NCBI GenBank assembly: GCA_003254925.1
Contig: QANZ01026112.1
Span: forward strand, 17,905-81,904
Length of the DNA: 64,000 bases
Origin: Chamaecrista fasciculata
Taxonomy: Eukaryota; Streptophyta; Magnoliopsida; Fabales; Fabaceae
Direction of reading: 5' to 3'
Position numbers and translations under genes: made by a program
Part shown: positions 11,456 through 23,751 of the stretch, piece by piece
How the letters are laid out: every line of letters starts with the position of its first letter
Position numbering within the stretch: position 1 is the stretch's first letter
The notes under the pieces: generated by a model
What the model was told of the DNA's origin: nothing
The model's input: the letters and a program-made list of their open reading frames with translations, nothing else
Database searches by the model: none

Positions 11456-11461
11456 ACAGAA

Positions 11462-11820
11462 AGAGTAAATTAGTGATCTGGTCCCTAAAAGATGGTAGCA
11501 TTCTCAAGTTAGTCCCTAAAAAATAAAATTATAAGTTTAGTCCTTAAAGATACAATTACAATCAATTTAATCATTTTGTTAAAGATATTAACTAAACTTT
11601 CATGATAAATTTGATATAGTTCTAAATTCCATTGATATACTCAATAACTGTTGTTAAAAAATTATATTAAATGTTAAATTTGCACTAAAATCTTAAAAAA
11701 GGACAAAATTAATTGTAATTGTATCTCGCAGGAATTATATTTTACAATTTCATCGTTCAAAAATTAAATTGAAAAATTTATCATCTTTCAGATATCAAAT
11801 CATTAATTCACTCAAACAAA
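11462..11820. mobile_element. Inverted-repeat element, GAGTAAATTAGTGATCTGGTCCC type
   Basis: The left end (GAGTAAATTAGTGATCTGG, then 'CCCTAAAAGATGGTA') matches the complement of the right end (TATCATCTTTCAGATATCAAA, ATCATTAATTCACTC). The arms are imperfect, the core is AT-rich and non-coding, and the target duplication is unclear. The ends resemble the element at 30906-31054, suggesting one family. Confidence 0.55.
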
Positions 11821-11824
11821 AACA

Positions 11825-13060
11825 AAAAGATAAAGGCAAGCAAGAGTAAGCACATGATCTGCATCTTTAAATAAGTCAAACTAGCACATATCCATACCAA
11901 ACTGACATATGTTAACTCTAAATGTCATTCATAATGGAATAATAAAAGTGTATAGAAAGAAATAATAATGGAATAATAAAAGGAGCTGCATCTCCAAACT
12001 TTCAATCTGATATGAACTCAAACAATATATAAAGAATCAGAATCTATCACAGCATGATATGCGCAGAGAATTCAGCCAAAATTGTTCTTTGATATTTCAT
12101 AGATACATTACTTATGAGCTGAAATTACATATGTATATATAGCCTTCTATATAGCTAATAAAGTATGAGACTTTACCTTGTTGATGTCAATATATATATA
12201 TATCCTAGGGTATAGGGCTTGACTTTTAAAATAAATTTACTTTTTTATTAAATTAAATTTATTTTTATCAATTTTTTATATCTATAAGATTATAACAACC
12301 AAAAATAAAATAAAATATAAATATGGGTATATAGGCTATTTCAAAATATATGAAATATGAAACATTTTATTCATACAATTTCAAGTTTTCTTTCAACACA
12401 AAATTTAAAAATATTATATTTTATATATAAGAATAAATATTTAATATTATGAGTAAACTATTCTCTTACCTATCCTCAAATTGTTAATTTTGGACCTAAA
12501 CCTAGACCAATAAGATAAAATCTAAGTGTATCCATAGAATATGGATATTTTGATGACTTTTAAATTTGACCCATGCATTGTAGATTACTCCACTAATTGT
12601 AAGAATAAATCAAAGGGTATATATAAACAATACCCGTTTTAATTATTGGATGTAAAGTTGTAAACTATATATATAAAGTGTTACTGTTTAGTGATATTTT
12701 AGTGTGCATTATAGGATTGAAAAGAAGCTGATGCTTTACGCCACCTCCTATAATTCATTGAACATAGAAAATACATGAAGGTACACACACAGAAATTGTA
12801 ACATATCTGAAAGAACATAGTAAGGACTATGTGTGTATTATTGTAATTTTAGTGCATGAAAACTCTGGGTGCTTCTTACTTTACCTATGTGAGGCAGACA
12901 CAAGATACCAAGTTCTTGTCACTTTCTTTTCTTGTCAAGGTTTTGATCCCAAGCCAACGTGAAGGCAAGCAAAAGAGATAAAAACAATCTCAAGAAAGTT
13001 ATTACTCATCTATCAAATATGTCACACAACTCTTTGCTATAGGTATCACTCACCCTTTGT
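11825..13060. other. AT-rich gene-less interval
   Basis: I see no gene, only low-complexity AT-rich DNA including an (AT)n run near 12190-12202. Confidence 0.5.
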
Positions 13061-13127
13061 TATGTCGCTTGTGTCCAACACTTTGTGTGGTTGTTGTAAC
13101 ATAAAATGAGGTTGCATGTGAAAAAGC

Positions 13128-13680
13128 TCCATCCTTGTGGAGAGTGAAAGCTTGGAAATTACAATTTACACACACACACACTCCCCCATTTAAGAAATGG
13201 GAATTTCATTTTTGTTAGAAAGCTCTAATTTGAACATGAGACATCATGCTTAAAGAATCAACTATCTATCAATTGTGTTGTATATCATGTTTATAGAGAA
13301 TTTAAGTATCCATCCTTGTGGAAAGGGAAAGCTTGGAAATTATAATTTACACACAGACACACACCATATTTTAAAAAAAAAAAAAAAGAGATTTGTTTTT
13401 GTTAGAACAAGACAGTATTTCTCTGTCGATAGCTATAAATTATTTCTCTTGAGACGTAAAGATTATTGAAGTGTGTTTTGTCTCTACCAACTAAATCCTT
13501 TCCATACATGCGGTAGGATTTGAACACAAGACATCATACTTAAAGAATCAACTATTTACCAATAGTATTGGATATCATGCTTAAAGAATTTAGGTACCCA
13601 TCCTTGTGGGAAGGGAAAGGTTGGAAATTACAATTTAAAAACACACCATTTAGGAAATGGGAGATATTATTTTGTAATAT
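13128..13680. repeat. Degenerate tandem repeat, three copies of a CATCCTTGTGG unit
   Basis: Three copies begin 'CCATCCTTGTGG' then 'GAAAGCTTGGAAATTA' or a close variant, and run into a (CA)n tract, at 13128, 13309 and 13599. Copies one and two both end with 'ACATCATNCTTAAAGAATC'. The second copy is longer because it contains an extra block of about 110 bp (about 13410-13520). The third is truncated. Confidence 0.65.
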
Positions 13681-13689
13681 TCATATATA

Positions 13690-15955
13690 TATTGATAAGT
13701 AAGTAACTCTAGTAACTTAAACTTTACAACACAATTATTCAACTATTTTTTTTAATCAAAAGAGTAAATTAAGCTACATCATGACAAAACACAAACAATG
13801 GCAGCATGGAAAACTCAATCATAAATGATTACCAAATATGAACTCTACCATTTGCTCCAAATATTATGATGAGTGAGAGATGATTAGAAATATTCTTAGG
13901 TGCTTTGAAGATGATTAGAAGTTGACAGTTGCCTGATTTATGGCTAAACTTGAGATGAGGATCTATGTGGTAGGAGACAAAAGCTTTAATAGATTAGGCT
14001 TTAAAAATTATGGAAACTCACCTAACATTTGTGATGCCAAATTCAACTCTTGTCACCTAAATCTAGCTAACAAACTCTTTATGAGCAAATTAATAACAGT
14101 TCAACCTCAAAGATAGAAAGAGAGAGAGAGAGAATTAATAATTGGATTCAGGACATAGAGAGAGAAAGAGAATTTGTCCATTATATCAGGGGTGTTTTTG
14201 GGAATTCCACTTGTATATATGAATCATGACACATACTATGTGGGGCAGAAGAAGCATATTGAGGATATAATAAAGAATGTGAATGACAGGTGGAGCCCTC
14301 AGAGGAGAAAGTTACAGGAGATGGCTTGAATGAAAAATTGTTCATTTTTTGCTTTTCAAGTCCAACAAAGGACATCAAATTGCATTCTGAAATTCCTAGA
14401 ATAGGCTTCGATTATTAAGTGCTGCAATAGAAGCATTATCATCATTCTTTCAAAGAAAATTTTAATTAAAAGACAGAAGAAAGTATATCTATTATTCTAT
14501 ACCCAGTAATGAAAAAGGTAGCTACAGTTTGTGATATAGTATTATCAGTGACCTTACCTAGTTCATGATGTCATATCAACCATCAAGTATATCTAGAAGG
14601 AGAAGAGCATGGTAATATGGAACAGTTGAAACCAAACAAAAAAAAAGGCATACTTTATTCCAAATTTCAATGAGAATAAATGAAATCATGATTAACGGTG
14701 ATTCTGTAATTTTCTGTTGAATTATGAAAATTCACTGAGATCAAATGAAATCAAGTAACCAAATGGTAGTTTTTTTTTTTAATCAAGATATCGACTGTCG
14801 GTAACAATGATTAGCACCTCAATGGATGAGATAACTAGTCCAAAGATTTAAGATTATTACTACTACTTGGATATATGATCGAGTAGTAGTTAGTAATCTA
14901 TTCACTGACAGAGACTTCTGGTACAACTTGAGAAGATATTATGAAGTTTGTGATTTAAAATACTTCCTCAGGTACATTATTATCACTGTTTTTCTTCTTA
15001 GTGCATATTAAATATGCAGTGTGTTGGAAATCATTTGTAATAACTAATAAGTATGAGAGATCAAGTACCTAAGCTGCCATTATTGCTAGGTATCATAATA
15101 TATTTATGTTTGTCATGTTATGGACTAAGTAATTGAAACACGCCTCTTGATAGTTATCTAGACAGAAAACAATAGTAGTTTTTGATGCTTCAAAGCCTAT
15201 AATGGTGGGGTAGGTACCTAAGTTTCAAGGTGGTGTATGTATATGTCTAGTAGTTTTGTACCTAGAGGTATAGAACTATATAATAATACACAAATTAATG
15301 AATTTATAATAGAGAGAATGTGAACTAGTCTATTTCCTATGATGGGATACACAAACCATTATGAAAGAAAAAGACAGAAGAGTTTCTGTGAAGATACTGC
15401 AAATCCACCAACTGGCTTAAGAAATTAAGAGTACCACACCTTTTACAAGACAAGTCCATTCTAAAAAAAATATAAAAACTTACATTATTCTGAAATTCAA
15501 AAGTAAGCTATATCTTATCTTGGATTTTTTTAGCCTTGTCATAAGCTCTAGACATGAATATACCGAAAAAAGGCAGACTCCAAGACAAGAAATGTAAAGA
15601 GACAAGTGGGAAGATAAATAAAAGTTAGAAAAAACATTCAATGGGGTATGCTCTAGCAAAAGTAGTACATGGGTGTTCCTCATAAGTTCCAATCAAATTG
15701 GTTTGAAACTCATCTTTCTCTCTCTCTCTCTTACTCACTCACTCATACACACACACACACAAAGGGATGTCATATTCTTTAGGTCTTGCTATATTAGGAC
15801 CTTGTAACTGTAAAATAGTGATAGCTACTACCACACATAGCAGCACAGAGAATTTATTGTTGTTACATCATATATTACAAACCCCATCTTTCTTGTAGTT
15901 AAACCAAACTTCATCCCCCATAAGAAGGTAGTCTTCACATATTTTTCTTCCCATA
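13690..15955. other. Intergenic region and promoter side of the zinc-finger gene
   Basis: No coding region is supported. A (TC)n/(ACTC)n/(CA)n compound microsatellite lies at 15713-15762, about 200 bp upstream of the zinc-finger gene, in its likely promoter or 5' UTR. Confidence 0.5.
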
Positions 15956-16756
15956 ATGGACCTTTTAAGGTCACAGCCATGTCCTTCTGAAAATTTGAAA
16001 ATCATCTCATTTTCAGACAGTACTCTACCTCCACCATGCCCAAAACTTTCAATGGATAGCCAAACAAACAAGAGAAGAACCACCACAGAACAAAAAGAAG
16101 AAGAAGAAGAAGAAGATCAAAAAGACCCTCTTCTACTTGATCTAAGTCTCTCTAGTAAGGATTCAGCAGATGGATCAAAGTCATCAGAACTCAACCTCAT
16201 CAACTGTTTGAATTCCTCAGAATCTTCCTCTCATGAACTGATGGAGCCAAGGATTTTCTCATGCAACTACTGCCAGAGAAAATTCTATAGCTCTCAAGCA
16301 CTTGGAGGTCACCAGAATGCACATAAGCGTGAGAGAACATTAGCAAAAAGAGGACATAAAGTTGGAGCATCAGTTTCAGTAGACTTTGGACAAAGGTACT
16401 CTAGTATGGCTTCCTTGCCTTTGCATGGCTCATATAATAACAGATCACTTGGGATTCATGCTCATTCTATGATCCACAAGCCTTCTTACCACCAACCACC
16501 CATTATTGCTTTATCTCGTTCTTCCAATACTCAAAATATTTGGTGGAGACAGCCTATTGATTCACAACCTACAATTGGCAAGCTTGGTCCATCTGAAACA
16601 ACTGAAGCATCCTTTTCTGGTGGGGTGGTTCCAAGGTTAGGGAAGATATCTCCAAAGATGGAGGGAATTAATGGGGGTTACTGGTTTGGAACTGTTACTC
16701 ATGTGAAAAATAAACAAGAGGATTTGCAGAAGCTTGACTTGTCCCTCAAACTCTAA
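15956..16756 (+). CDS. Single C2H2 zinc-finger protein with EAR repressor motifs (ZFP4/ZFP7-like)
   Basis: An uninterrupted 266-residue frame (stop 16754-16756), intronless as usual in this family. One C2H2 finger at 103-123 (C103, C106, H119, H123) contains the plant-specific QALGGH helix and continues with NAHKRERTLAKR. Two EAR-type motifs, LDLSLSS (61-67) and the C-terminal LDLSLKL (260-266), indicate a transcriptional repressor recruiting TOPLESS-type corepressors. A Glu-rich stretch (48-53) and SLPLHGSYNNRSLGIHAHS (about 154-172) match the ZFP1/3/4/7 group. The first ATG gives an N-terminus not typical of the family. Translation could instead begin at M33 (16052), which starts MDSQTNKRR. 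Members of this group act in nuclear control of development and hormone (ABA, light) responses. Which member this is cannot be settled. Confidence 0.9.
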   Translation: MDLLRSQPCPSENLKIISFSDSTLPPPCPKLSMDSQTNKRRTTTEQKEEEEEEDQKDPLLLDLSLSSKDSADGSKSSELNLINCLNSSESSSHELMEPRIFSCNYCQRKFYSSQALGGHQNAHKRERTLAKRGHKVGASVSVDFGQRYSSMASLPLHGSYNNRSLGIHAHSMIHKPSYHQPPIIALSRSSNTQNIWWRQPIDSQPTIGKLGPSETTEASFSGGVVPRLGKISPKMEGINGGYWFGTVTHVKNKQEDLQKLDLSLKL

Positions 16757-17604
16757 GTGTTAGTCAATTCCCCCATACCCATTTCAAATTGTCTTTTTTC
16801 CTTCCTTTTTCTCTATTTTGTCATCATGTATCTTTAGTTGCAGCTAATGTAAATGCATTTTGGCTACTTATATCAGAGTTTCTTTCTTTCTTCTTTGGTA
16901 TTACTTAATGGCAACCAATTCAACTCTCTAAGAATCAAATGCAGGTAATCTTTCTCAAATCTGAAGTCTCACCTGATGAAGAATTCTTGACAGCTTTTAG
17001 TAGTCAAAAGATGTGATTTCACAATAAAAAAAATGGAATTTTTAATTTTTTAATTTTAATTAGGATAGAAACCAAGAAAGATGGTGGGGGCTGGAGCTGA
17101 TCCCACTTCATTCTGATATATTAACTATTCATCAAAGATTGGTGAGCTTTAAGTATTAGTTCTTGCAGTTTCTCCTCTGTGTAAATGGAAAAAAGAAAGA
17201 TGTCCATAGGGATTATGCAATTTTGTTTGATGCTATTGCTATTAGATACATTTGACAGTGCTTTTGTTGTCAACCTAAGACTATTTGGATCAAGGTATAT
17301 CTGTCTCACATTTTGGGTGACAGAGGTCCACACTGTTTAGAAATTTTGGATGCTAGTGATTATCATTAATTAATTAATTAATTAATCAATTACTTATGCA
17401 AGATTGGTCCACCAAATGTAAACAAATTAAATGGTCGTGATTGCCTCAGTGACTTCCACTTTGACCCACTTGCAGTTGGAGAAATAGACCATCTCTATTG
17501 GGATCAAAAGAAGTAGGTGAGGCAAAGCCATGTGAAAGAAAGCCACACAATGACCATCAGCTCTGCTATCACATCATCTTAAAAGAAATTTATTTAATTC
17601 ATGG
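16757..17604. other. 3' flank of the zinc-finger gene; no gene
   Basis: No coding region is supported. A (TTAA)n microsatellite lies at about 17366-17390. Confidence 0.5.
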
Positions 17605-18092
17605 TTAAATATAAGTTAAAACCTCATTTTTATCCTTTATATATGGTCCATATTTCACATTAGTCTCACATTTTTTTTGGTTTCAAAGTGGTACTCTAAA
17701 TTTTATAAAATTTTACGTTTCATCTCAAGCTACTAAATGTGGTCATATCTATCTCATTTTAAATACAAATACGATAAGTTTAGAACTACATGTTACTTTT
17801 GACAAGTCCTTTTTTTACTTAGTTGAAACCATCAATAAATGATATGAAATTGGATCTCAAAAGTGGGCTCTTCAGATTAAACGAGTGAAGTCGATGATGT
17901 ATTTATTTCTCATGTAAAGTCCAAATGTGACGAGTTTAAAGCCACAAGTTGCTCTTGATGATTTCTTTCTCTATCCAGTTGGGACAGTCGACAAACAAGG
18001 TCAAATCACATTTGGAAAGGATTTGGGACCAAAGTGAAATTTAACTCATACATAAATGACCAAAACGAAGTTTTAACCTTAAATCTAGGAGT
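17605..18092. mobile_element. Long imperfect inverted-repeat element, AAAACCTCATTTTTATCC type
   Basis: The left end (GGTTAAATATAAGTTAAAAC, then CTCATTTTTATCC) mirrors the right end (GGTCATTTATG, AAACTTCGTTTTGG on the complement). The interior shares 'GTGACGAGTTTAAAG' and 'CTATCCAGTTGG' blocks with 2326-2660 and 23752-24130, linking it to that family. Non-coding. Confidence 0.55.
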
Positions 18093-18867
18093 CTTGATTG
18101 CCTCGATTTTTCACCAAGAAGATATCAGAGAGGACCCCGCAAAATTAGTAGATCGAAATCTGACTGATGTTTACAAGCTAATCTCATGTTAATCATGAAG
18201 CATAAATACTGTGATAGGAATTAAGAGGCAAAAGTAACTGAAAATCTAGTCATTATGACAGCTAATAATCATAGTAATCTCACACTATCTAATCCGTGAT
18301 GATGCTTTCTAAACATGGATTTTGAGTTTAGGGCTTTAGGCTTTCTTGCTGCCAAATGTAGCACTTTGGTTGGGTTGTCCATTTAACTTGTGGTGGCATG
18401 CCTCAGTCTTCACCATTTTTCCATTAAAATATTGGAGGAACCTTCAGTTTTGCCTCTCAACAAAGAAAGAAACACTTTAAGTACACCAATCAAATGGAAG
18501 TATACACAGAATATGTGGAGCTATCATGCATTATTTTTGCTGAGATTGGGCGAAGTTTTGAAGCAAGAACTGCATCTTCCTCATAAAGATCTTATATGAT
18601 AATCAAAACAAGAGATTGTCTGTCCTCGTCTTAAACAGAAATATGGTATAGAAAAATTTGAATTGACATCAACATCCCAGTTAGGCTTGTGACACCGTTG
18701 GTCTATTCTTTTCACTTCTTTTTTTCACTTTAGTTTTTTTCTTTGGTACCACTGTTATTCTTTGGTGGTTGTATTGGTCCCAAAACAATTAGATGAATTC
18801 CATTTTAATCTTGAAACTATTTTTTCTTTGATACCACTATTTCTATGCCCCTAAAGCCTTAGTATTT
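18093..18867. other. Gene-less interval
   Basis: No gene is supported. The last part (18740-18860) contains GGTACCAC/GGTCCC-like words resembling fragments of the neighbouring inverted-repeat elements. Confidence 0.45.
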
Positions 18868-19431
18868 TAGGGGTGAGCGCGGGCTGGCTTGAGGCGGGTT
18901 CTATAAATTTTAAAACTCAACCCGAACCAACCCAACCCGCAGAGTTGCGGGTTGGGTTGGGTTGAACCCGCGGGTTGAGTTTGTTTTTTTTAAAAAAAAA
19001 AAATTCATAACAAAAAAATAATATTATAAATTTATGAGTAGTGAATAAAAAACTTAAACATAAAAAAAGTTAAAAAAAACATAGATTTTATATATATAAA
19101 TATAAATCAATTAAAATATACTCCATAACATATGTAAATGTAATACATATATGTAATTATGTAAATTTTAAAATCAAAATATTTTATTTATAAGGAACTA
19201 ATAATATAAATATATAAGGAAAAATACAAAATTTATATAAAAATACATAAACATGAATAAAAAAATTATATGCTGACTCGCGGGTTGGGTTGGGTTGAGA
19301 AATTACGAACCCGCAAGCGTGCGGGTTGAAAATTTTGAGCCCAAACCAACCCGCGAACCCGAACCAACCAAACCCATAGCTGCGGGTTGGGTTGGTTTCT
19401 GCGGGTTAGCGGGTTGGTTTGCTCACCCCTA
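18868..19431. mobile_element. hAT-type non-autonomous element with GGGTTG-rich subterminal repeats
   Basis: The termini TAGGGGTGAGC and GCTCACCCCTA form an 11-bp perfect inverted repeat. Subterminal regions on both sides carry many copies of GGGTTGGGTTGG and its complement, plus GAACCCGC words. The centre is AT-rich. This end sequence is a familiar plant hAT-MITE type. The flanking 8-mers (TAGTATTT and AATATTTA) are not identical, so any target duplication has decayed. No coding capacity. Confidence 0.75.
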
Positions 19432-19990
19432 AATATTTATGTCAAAACCTCATTTTTGTCCTTGAACTATAGGGTGAATTTTGTATTAATCTTGAAACCT
19501 TTTTTTGATTTCATTTTAATCTATAGGGTGAATTTTGTATTAATCTTGAAACCTTTTTTTGATTTCATTTTAATCTTTAAACTTTCTTATTTATTTCACC
19601 GTTAATCTAAAACATAATACCGCCTAATTTTTGTCTTTATTTCTGAGCTAAACACATGATCTGAATAATTACTTTCTCATACATGTTGTGATAAGTGAGT
19701 TGGTTGAAAGAAAAAAAAATTCTTCCATGTTACAAAGAAAAATCAACCACAATTTTTTTTCTCTCTATCAACTCAATTATCTGGTTACGTAAATAAGAAA
19801 GTTTGTTCATATCAACTGTTCATGTCAGATATAATAACAAAAACCAATCAGAATCATGTTTTTGGATTAACAGTAGAACAAATAGAAAAGTTTAAAAATA
19901 AAAAATAAAAAAAAAATTGAAAACCAAAGTAAAATTCACCTTATAGTTTGAATACCAAAACAAAACTTTGACCTTAACATTTACTATTAT
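19432..19990. mobile_element. Inverted-repeat element abutting the hAT element, with a 54-bp internal duplication
   Basis: The left arm (GTCAAAACCTCATTTTTGTCC, 'CTATAGGGTGAATTTTG') is mirrored at about 19920-19990 ('AAAATTCACCTTATAG', 'AAAACTTTGACCTTAAC'). A 54-bp unit starting CTATAGGGTGAATTTTGTAT occurs twice in tandem (19467 and 19521). Non-coding. Confidence 0.55.
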
Positions 19991-20731
19991 CAGTTTGAAA
20001 CTACACCCAGAAGCTGTCAGAATTTCAAGTGTGCATAGCTACATGAACTTACGGTTATGATTATAAACCCATATGATACTTATTTAAGAGTCGTTAAAAG
20101 TTAAAACCCCAGAGTAATACAATAGCTTTAGAGAGGCTGGAATTGATGAAGAAGTTAAAGTTTTGCAGAAATAATGATGAACTCTTTCTGTAGCGGTGGT
20201 CCATTTGCCACACAACATATCTGATACTTGATTTCGATAATCATTTTCCTTAAAATAAAATAAAGTCAAGTCATAATTACCTCTAATGCGTCATGAAACA
20301 CTAGGTAATTATTCCTCTGAGTAACAAAGTTCAAGGAGTTCAATATTGCATATAGGAATAGGCCTTATTTACAAACTTAACGGGACGATTATATTGTAAC
20401 AAATTGGCATTTTAGATTTCTACAAGATATCACATAGTCTTGTATTTTCAACTCATTCGACTTCCTTGATACACAAATTCTAGATTTATAACTTTCAGTC
20501 CAAACATAATAGTCTTGAATATAATAATAGTATTTCCTATCTATATCCAACATATCTAATTACGAAAGTTCTACACTGGGTATTATATATCATAGTATTT
20601 GTACTATTTCATATCCAAGATAATAATATACCAAAAAGACTGATATTGAAAGGCTGTAGTACCTGTACAGAAAAAGTATTTGCACATAGCTTAAAAAACA
20701 TTGCATGATATATATAAAGAATTGTGAGCAA

Positions 20732-20957
20732 ACCTACTTTTTAGTCTCTGAATTTGTCTCAAAACTGTCAAAGACACTTTTTAGTCTCTAATTTTTTACC
20801 AACCTTAATTATTTAGTCCTTAAATCATTATCCGTGTCGACTAAATAATTGATGCTTATAGAAAATTCAGCAGTCACAAAGTGTACTTTTAATATTTAAG
20901 GACTAAATTACAATTTTGAGATAAATTTAAGGACTAAAAAATAATTCTTCTCAATAA
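20732..20957. mobile_element. Inverted-repeat MITE-like element, CTTTTTAGTCTC type
   Basis: The left side ('CTACTTTTTAGTCTCTGAAT', 'TGTCTCAAAACTG') pairs with the right side (CAATTTTGAGATAAATTTAA, 'GGACTAAAAAATAATTC'). About 225 bp, imperfect, non-coding, ends uncertain. Confidence 0.5.
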
Positions 20958-21477
20958 TTGTAGATAATTAGGCTGGTTTGGTGCAGTGCATGGAGCAAAA
21001 TGACAATTGAAGAAATACAAGTTTGGCTTAATCATTCTTTGGAACAAACTCAAACCACTCATACACACAGTAATTTGAAGTAAAAATCAGCTACATGCTG
21101 CCCCGCCACTTAAAGCTACTGCCATTATTTAGCTATTGACTAATACTCATCCACTCTTGCCACTTATCCCTAGTCATTGTTCATCTATATGTAAACCAGA
21201 TATCTTAGTTTTAGAAGTGAATCAACATGTGTCTTTTTCTGAAACATGGGGGAAAAAATCTTTTGAATAAAGATAATGGTGCTTATCTCAAAACACAATT
21301 AAGGCCATTCTCTGTCGTATAAAATTACACCCACACAAAACTATCAATAGAAAGTATGGGATCAACAAAAATGAATGCCAGTAGTTCAAGGTTTTGTAAG
21401 CCAAAGAACCAAACTAGTATGATCTAACATCCTATATCTCAACCAAGACACTGAAATTCCAACAATCCCCTGACCTT
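20958..21477. other. Gene-less interval, downstream flank of the MAM33-like gene
   Basis: Probably contains the 3' UTR of the minus-strand gene at 21478-22962. Nothing else is supported. Confidence 0.5.
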
Positions 21478-22962
21478 TTATTTCTTTTCAACGAAAGATT
21501 TAACCGTCTCCATCCATCTTATGAGCTCTGTTTTGTTCTTGTTTTTCATGTATTCATGCAAGAAAACAGCAAGTTCATCACCTATACCCCTTGCTTCCAA
21601 GAAATCATATAGGCTATCTTGCAACTCATCGTCCAACTCCCTGTCATGAATAAATAGAACATGGCATTTTAACAGAATTCTAAACCCAGCAATCATGTTA
21701 AAGTGGAAGAGAGTAAGCAAACCTACTTGAATGCAGGGCCAGAATAAGACCGAGCAATCTTCTTCTTATTATTATTATTATTATCACATTTTCGTAAGAA
21801 CAGCCTTTGGATCTCTATAGTGTCTGGCCAAGCAGAGCACAGGATTTCCAAGACATCACCATTCTCCCCCTTGGAGATGCTGACAATGAAGGTAATGTGA
21901 AGCTGCATATCTTCTTCGCCACCACCTGACTTTGGAGCCGGAGCGGCTCCATCAAACATGCTGACTTCAACTTTAATATCTTGATCTCCAAATTTGCTTT
22001 TCAATTTAATCCATTGTTCCCCAGGTTGGTCATCGACCATAAATGGACCAAACTTGGTTGGGGGCTGCAAACATGGACAACCCATATAATACCAAATAGA
22101 AAAGAAAAAATGATTGAGTTTTTCTGGGACAAGTCATGAGGGAAAGTATACATTTTGTTCATATCTGTAACTTCCATATATCTAACAGAATCAAGGTAAT
22201 GGAATTTCTCCAAAATTAAGATTTTTAACAAAGACAATAAACAATTTGCATATTCAACAAGGGCATATTAGCATTCACGAGAAAGGAAGGAAAGAAAGGG
22301 GACAAAAAGTTCAATAACACTTTTATATATTGATTCAAATAATTAAAAAAAATAATCCATTCTTAACTTCCCATTCTCCCCATGAAGAGAAAGACAATAT
22401 CATAGTAAAATTTTCCACTCCCATTCCCTTCTTTCACTCCATTCTCTGTGATCCAAATATAACTAAACTAAGGTCAAAACTACAAACTCAACATGCACAA
22501 AGAAATAAAATATTGTTTATTCATTTCCTTCATCAATCCAAAGCTTAAGTAATAACAATCGAAAACACACCCACCTACCAAATTGAAAAAAATCTAAGAG
22601 GCCTTTCCAGAGTTCAAATATTCAATTTCTTGTCCTCTTAAGCATATATATAATTACGCATATAAATGAACACAAACCTACGACCTAACCACGAATTAAG
22701 AATCAAGATAGGAATGAACCTGGTTAGGAGGAGCGTATTCGAGCTCGTACTGAATCTCATTGCGGAGGAGTCTGAGGATGTTGCCTTCGAAAGCCGATTT
22801 GCGCATGTCGGAGATGTAAGAGTAAGTCCTTCGAGCATGAAGCAGAGGAGGATAGTGGCTGGAAGCGTTGATTCTAGCTAAGTGAGAAGATGATAATCCA
22901 TGTCGATGATGATGAATTACTTGCACAAGTGTTTTTCTGAGACAACGAGACAGGCGTTCCAT
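21478..22962 (-). CDS. Mitochondrial MAM33-family protein (At2g39795-like), three exons
   Basis: Minus-strand exons 22962-22720, 22064-21727 and 21640-21478 join at GT-AG junctions into 247 residues, close to the usual length. The start chosen is MERLSRCLRKTLVQVIHHHR. An in-frame ATG at 23001 would add 13 residues. The N-terminus is basic and Ser/Arg-rich, like a mitochondrial presequence. SAFEGNILRLLRNEIQYELE is followed by FMVDDQPGEQWIKLKSKFGD, KVEVSMFDGA, LHITFIVSISKG and LEILCSAWPD. The C-terminal helix region is LYDFLEARGIGDELAVFLHE then KNKTELIRWMETVKSFVEKK, the hallmark of MAM33/gC1qR-p32 proteins. Family knowledge: acidic ring-shaped trimers of the mitochondrial matrix, linked to organelle translation and complex assembly. 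An Asn-rich run (encoded by AAT repeats, 21769-21784) lies at a variable loop. No lesion is seen. Confidence 0.92.
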
Positions 22963-23183
22963 TGAAGAAGGAAAGGAGAGGAAAGAAGTGATCAATCTCA
23001 ATGCTCACACTTCACACTCGCAGTGATGAATTGCAGAATTTGGGAGCAAGGGTTTAAGGGTTGAACCCAGAAAACACACAAGAAAGATTCTTTTTTTTTT
23101 TTTTTTTTAGTATTGGGTTTTTGTGACCCGGTATGTGTGAGGCCTACACTTTTGGAATTTCAGAAGAAAAAAAAAAAAGAAAA
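22963..23183. other. 5' flank of the MAM33-like gene with a poly-T tract
   Basis: Short presumed promoter/5' UTR for the minus-strand gene, with a homopolymer T run of about 20 at 23091-23109 and an A-rich run at 23167-23183, the latter being the target of the next insertion. Confidence 0.5.
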
Positions 23184-23645
23184 GGCCAAAGTCTTATTTT
23201 GGTCCCTCATGTTTGCTCAAAGTTCCATTTCGGTCCCTCAAGTTTTTTCCGTACTGTTTTGATCTCTCATGTTTCTAAAAAGTTCCACTGTTAGTCCCTG
23301 ACTTTTTTCCATCCACTTTTTCTGTTAAAAAAAAGTAAAAAAACTAACTTTTATCTCCCAACAATTTTGCTCTTTTACAAACAGTAAGGACCTTAATATA
23401 AAAGAGAAAAATTGAAGAAAGTAAGTTTTTTTACTTTTTTTAACGAAAAAAATTTATGGAAAAGAGTCGGGGACTAACGATGGAACTTTTTAGAAACTTG
23501 AGGGACCAAAACGGAATTTTGAGCAAACATGAAGGACCAAAACGGAACGAAAAAAAACTTGAGGGACCAAAACAGAACCTTGATTAAACATGAAGGACCA
23601 AAATGGAACGAAAAAAACTTCAGGGACCAAAATAGAACTTTGGCC
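23184..23645. mobile_element. Mutator-like MITE with 9-bp target duplication
   Basis: A 462-bp element opens GGCCAAAGTCTTATTTTGG and closes with the complement of GGCCAAAGTTCTATTTTGG. It is bracketed by a perfect 9-bp direct repeat AAAAGAAAA (23175-23183, 23646-23654). Arms contain repeated GGTCCCTCA(A/T)GTTT units, two on the left and four on the right. The AT-rich loop holds an inner hairpin around 'GTAAAAAAACTAAC'. Arms, unit structure and 9-bp duplication place it with Mutator-like elements. It has inserted about 220 bp upstream of the MAM33-like start codon. Confidence 0.75.
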
Positions 23646-23751
23646 AAAAGAAAATAAAGGGCTTCTTCAAAGTTTAATAATCAATGCTTTTAAAAATTAA
23701 TTGAAGGTTGGTTAAGTAGTAAGATTTGATAAATAAAAGTATAAATAAAGT

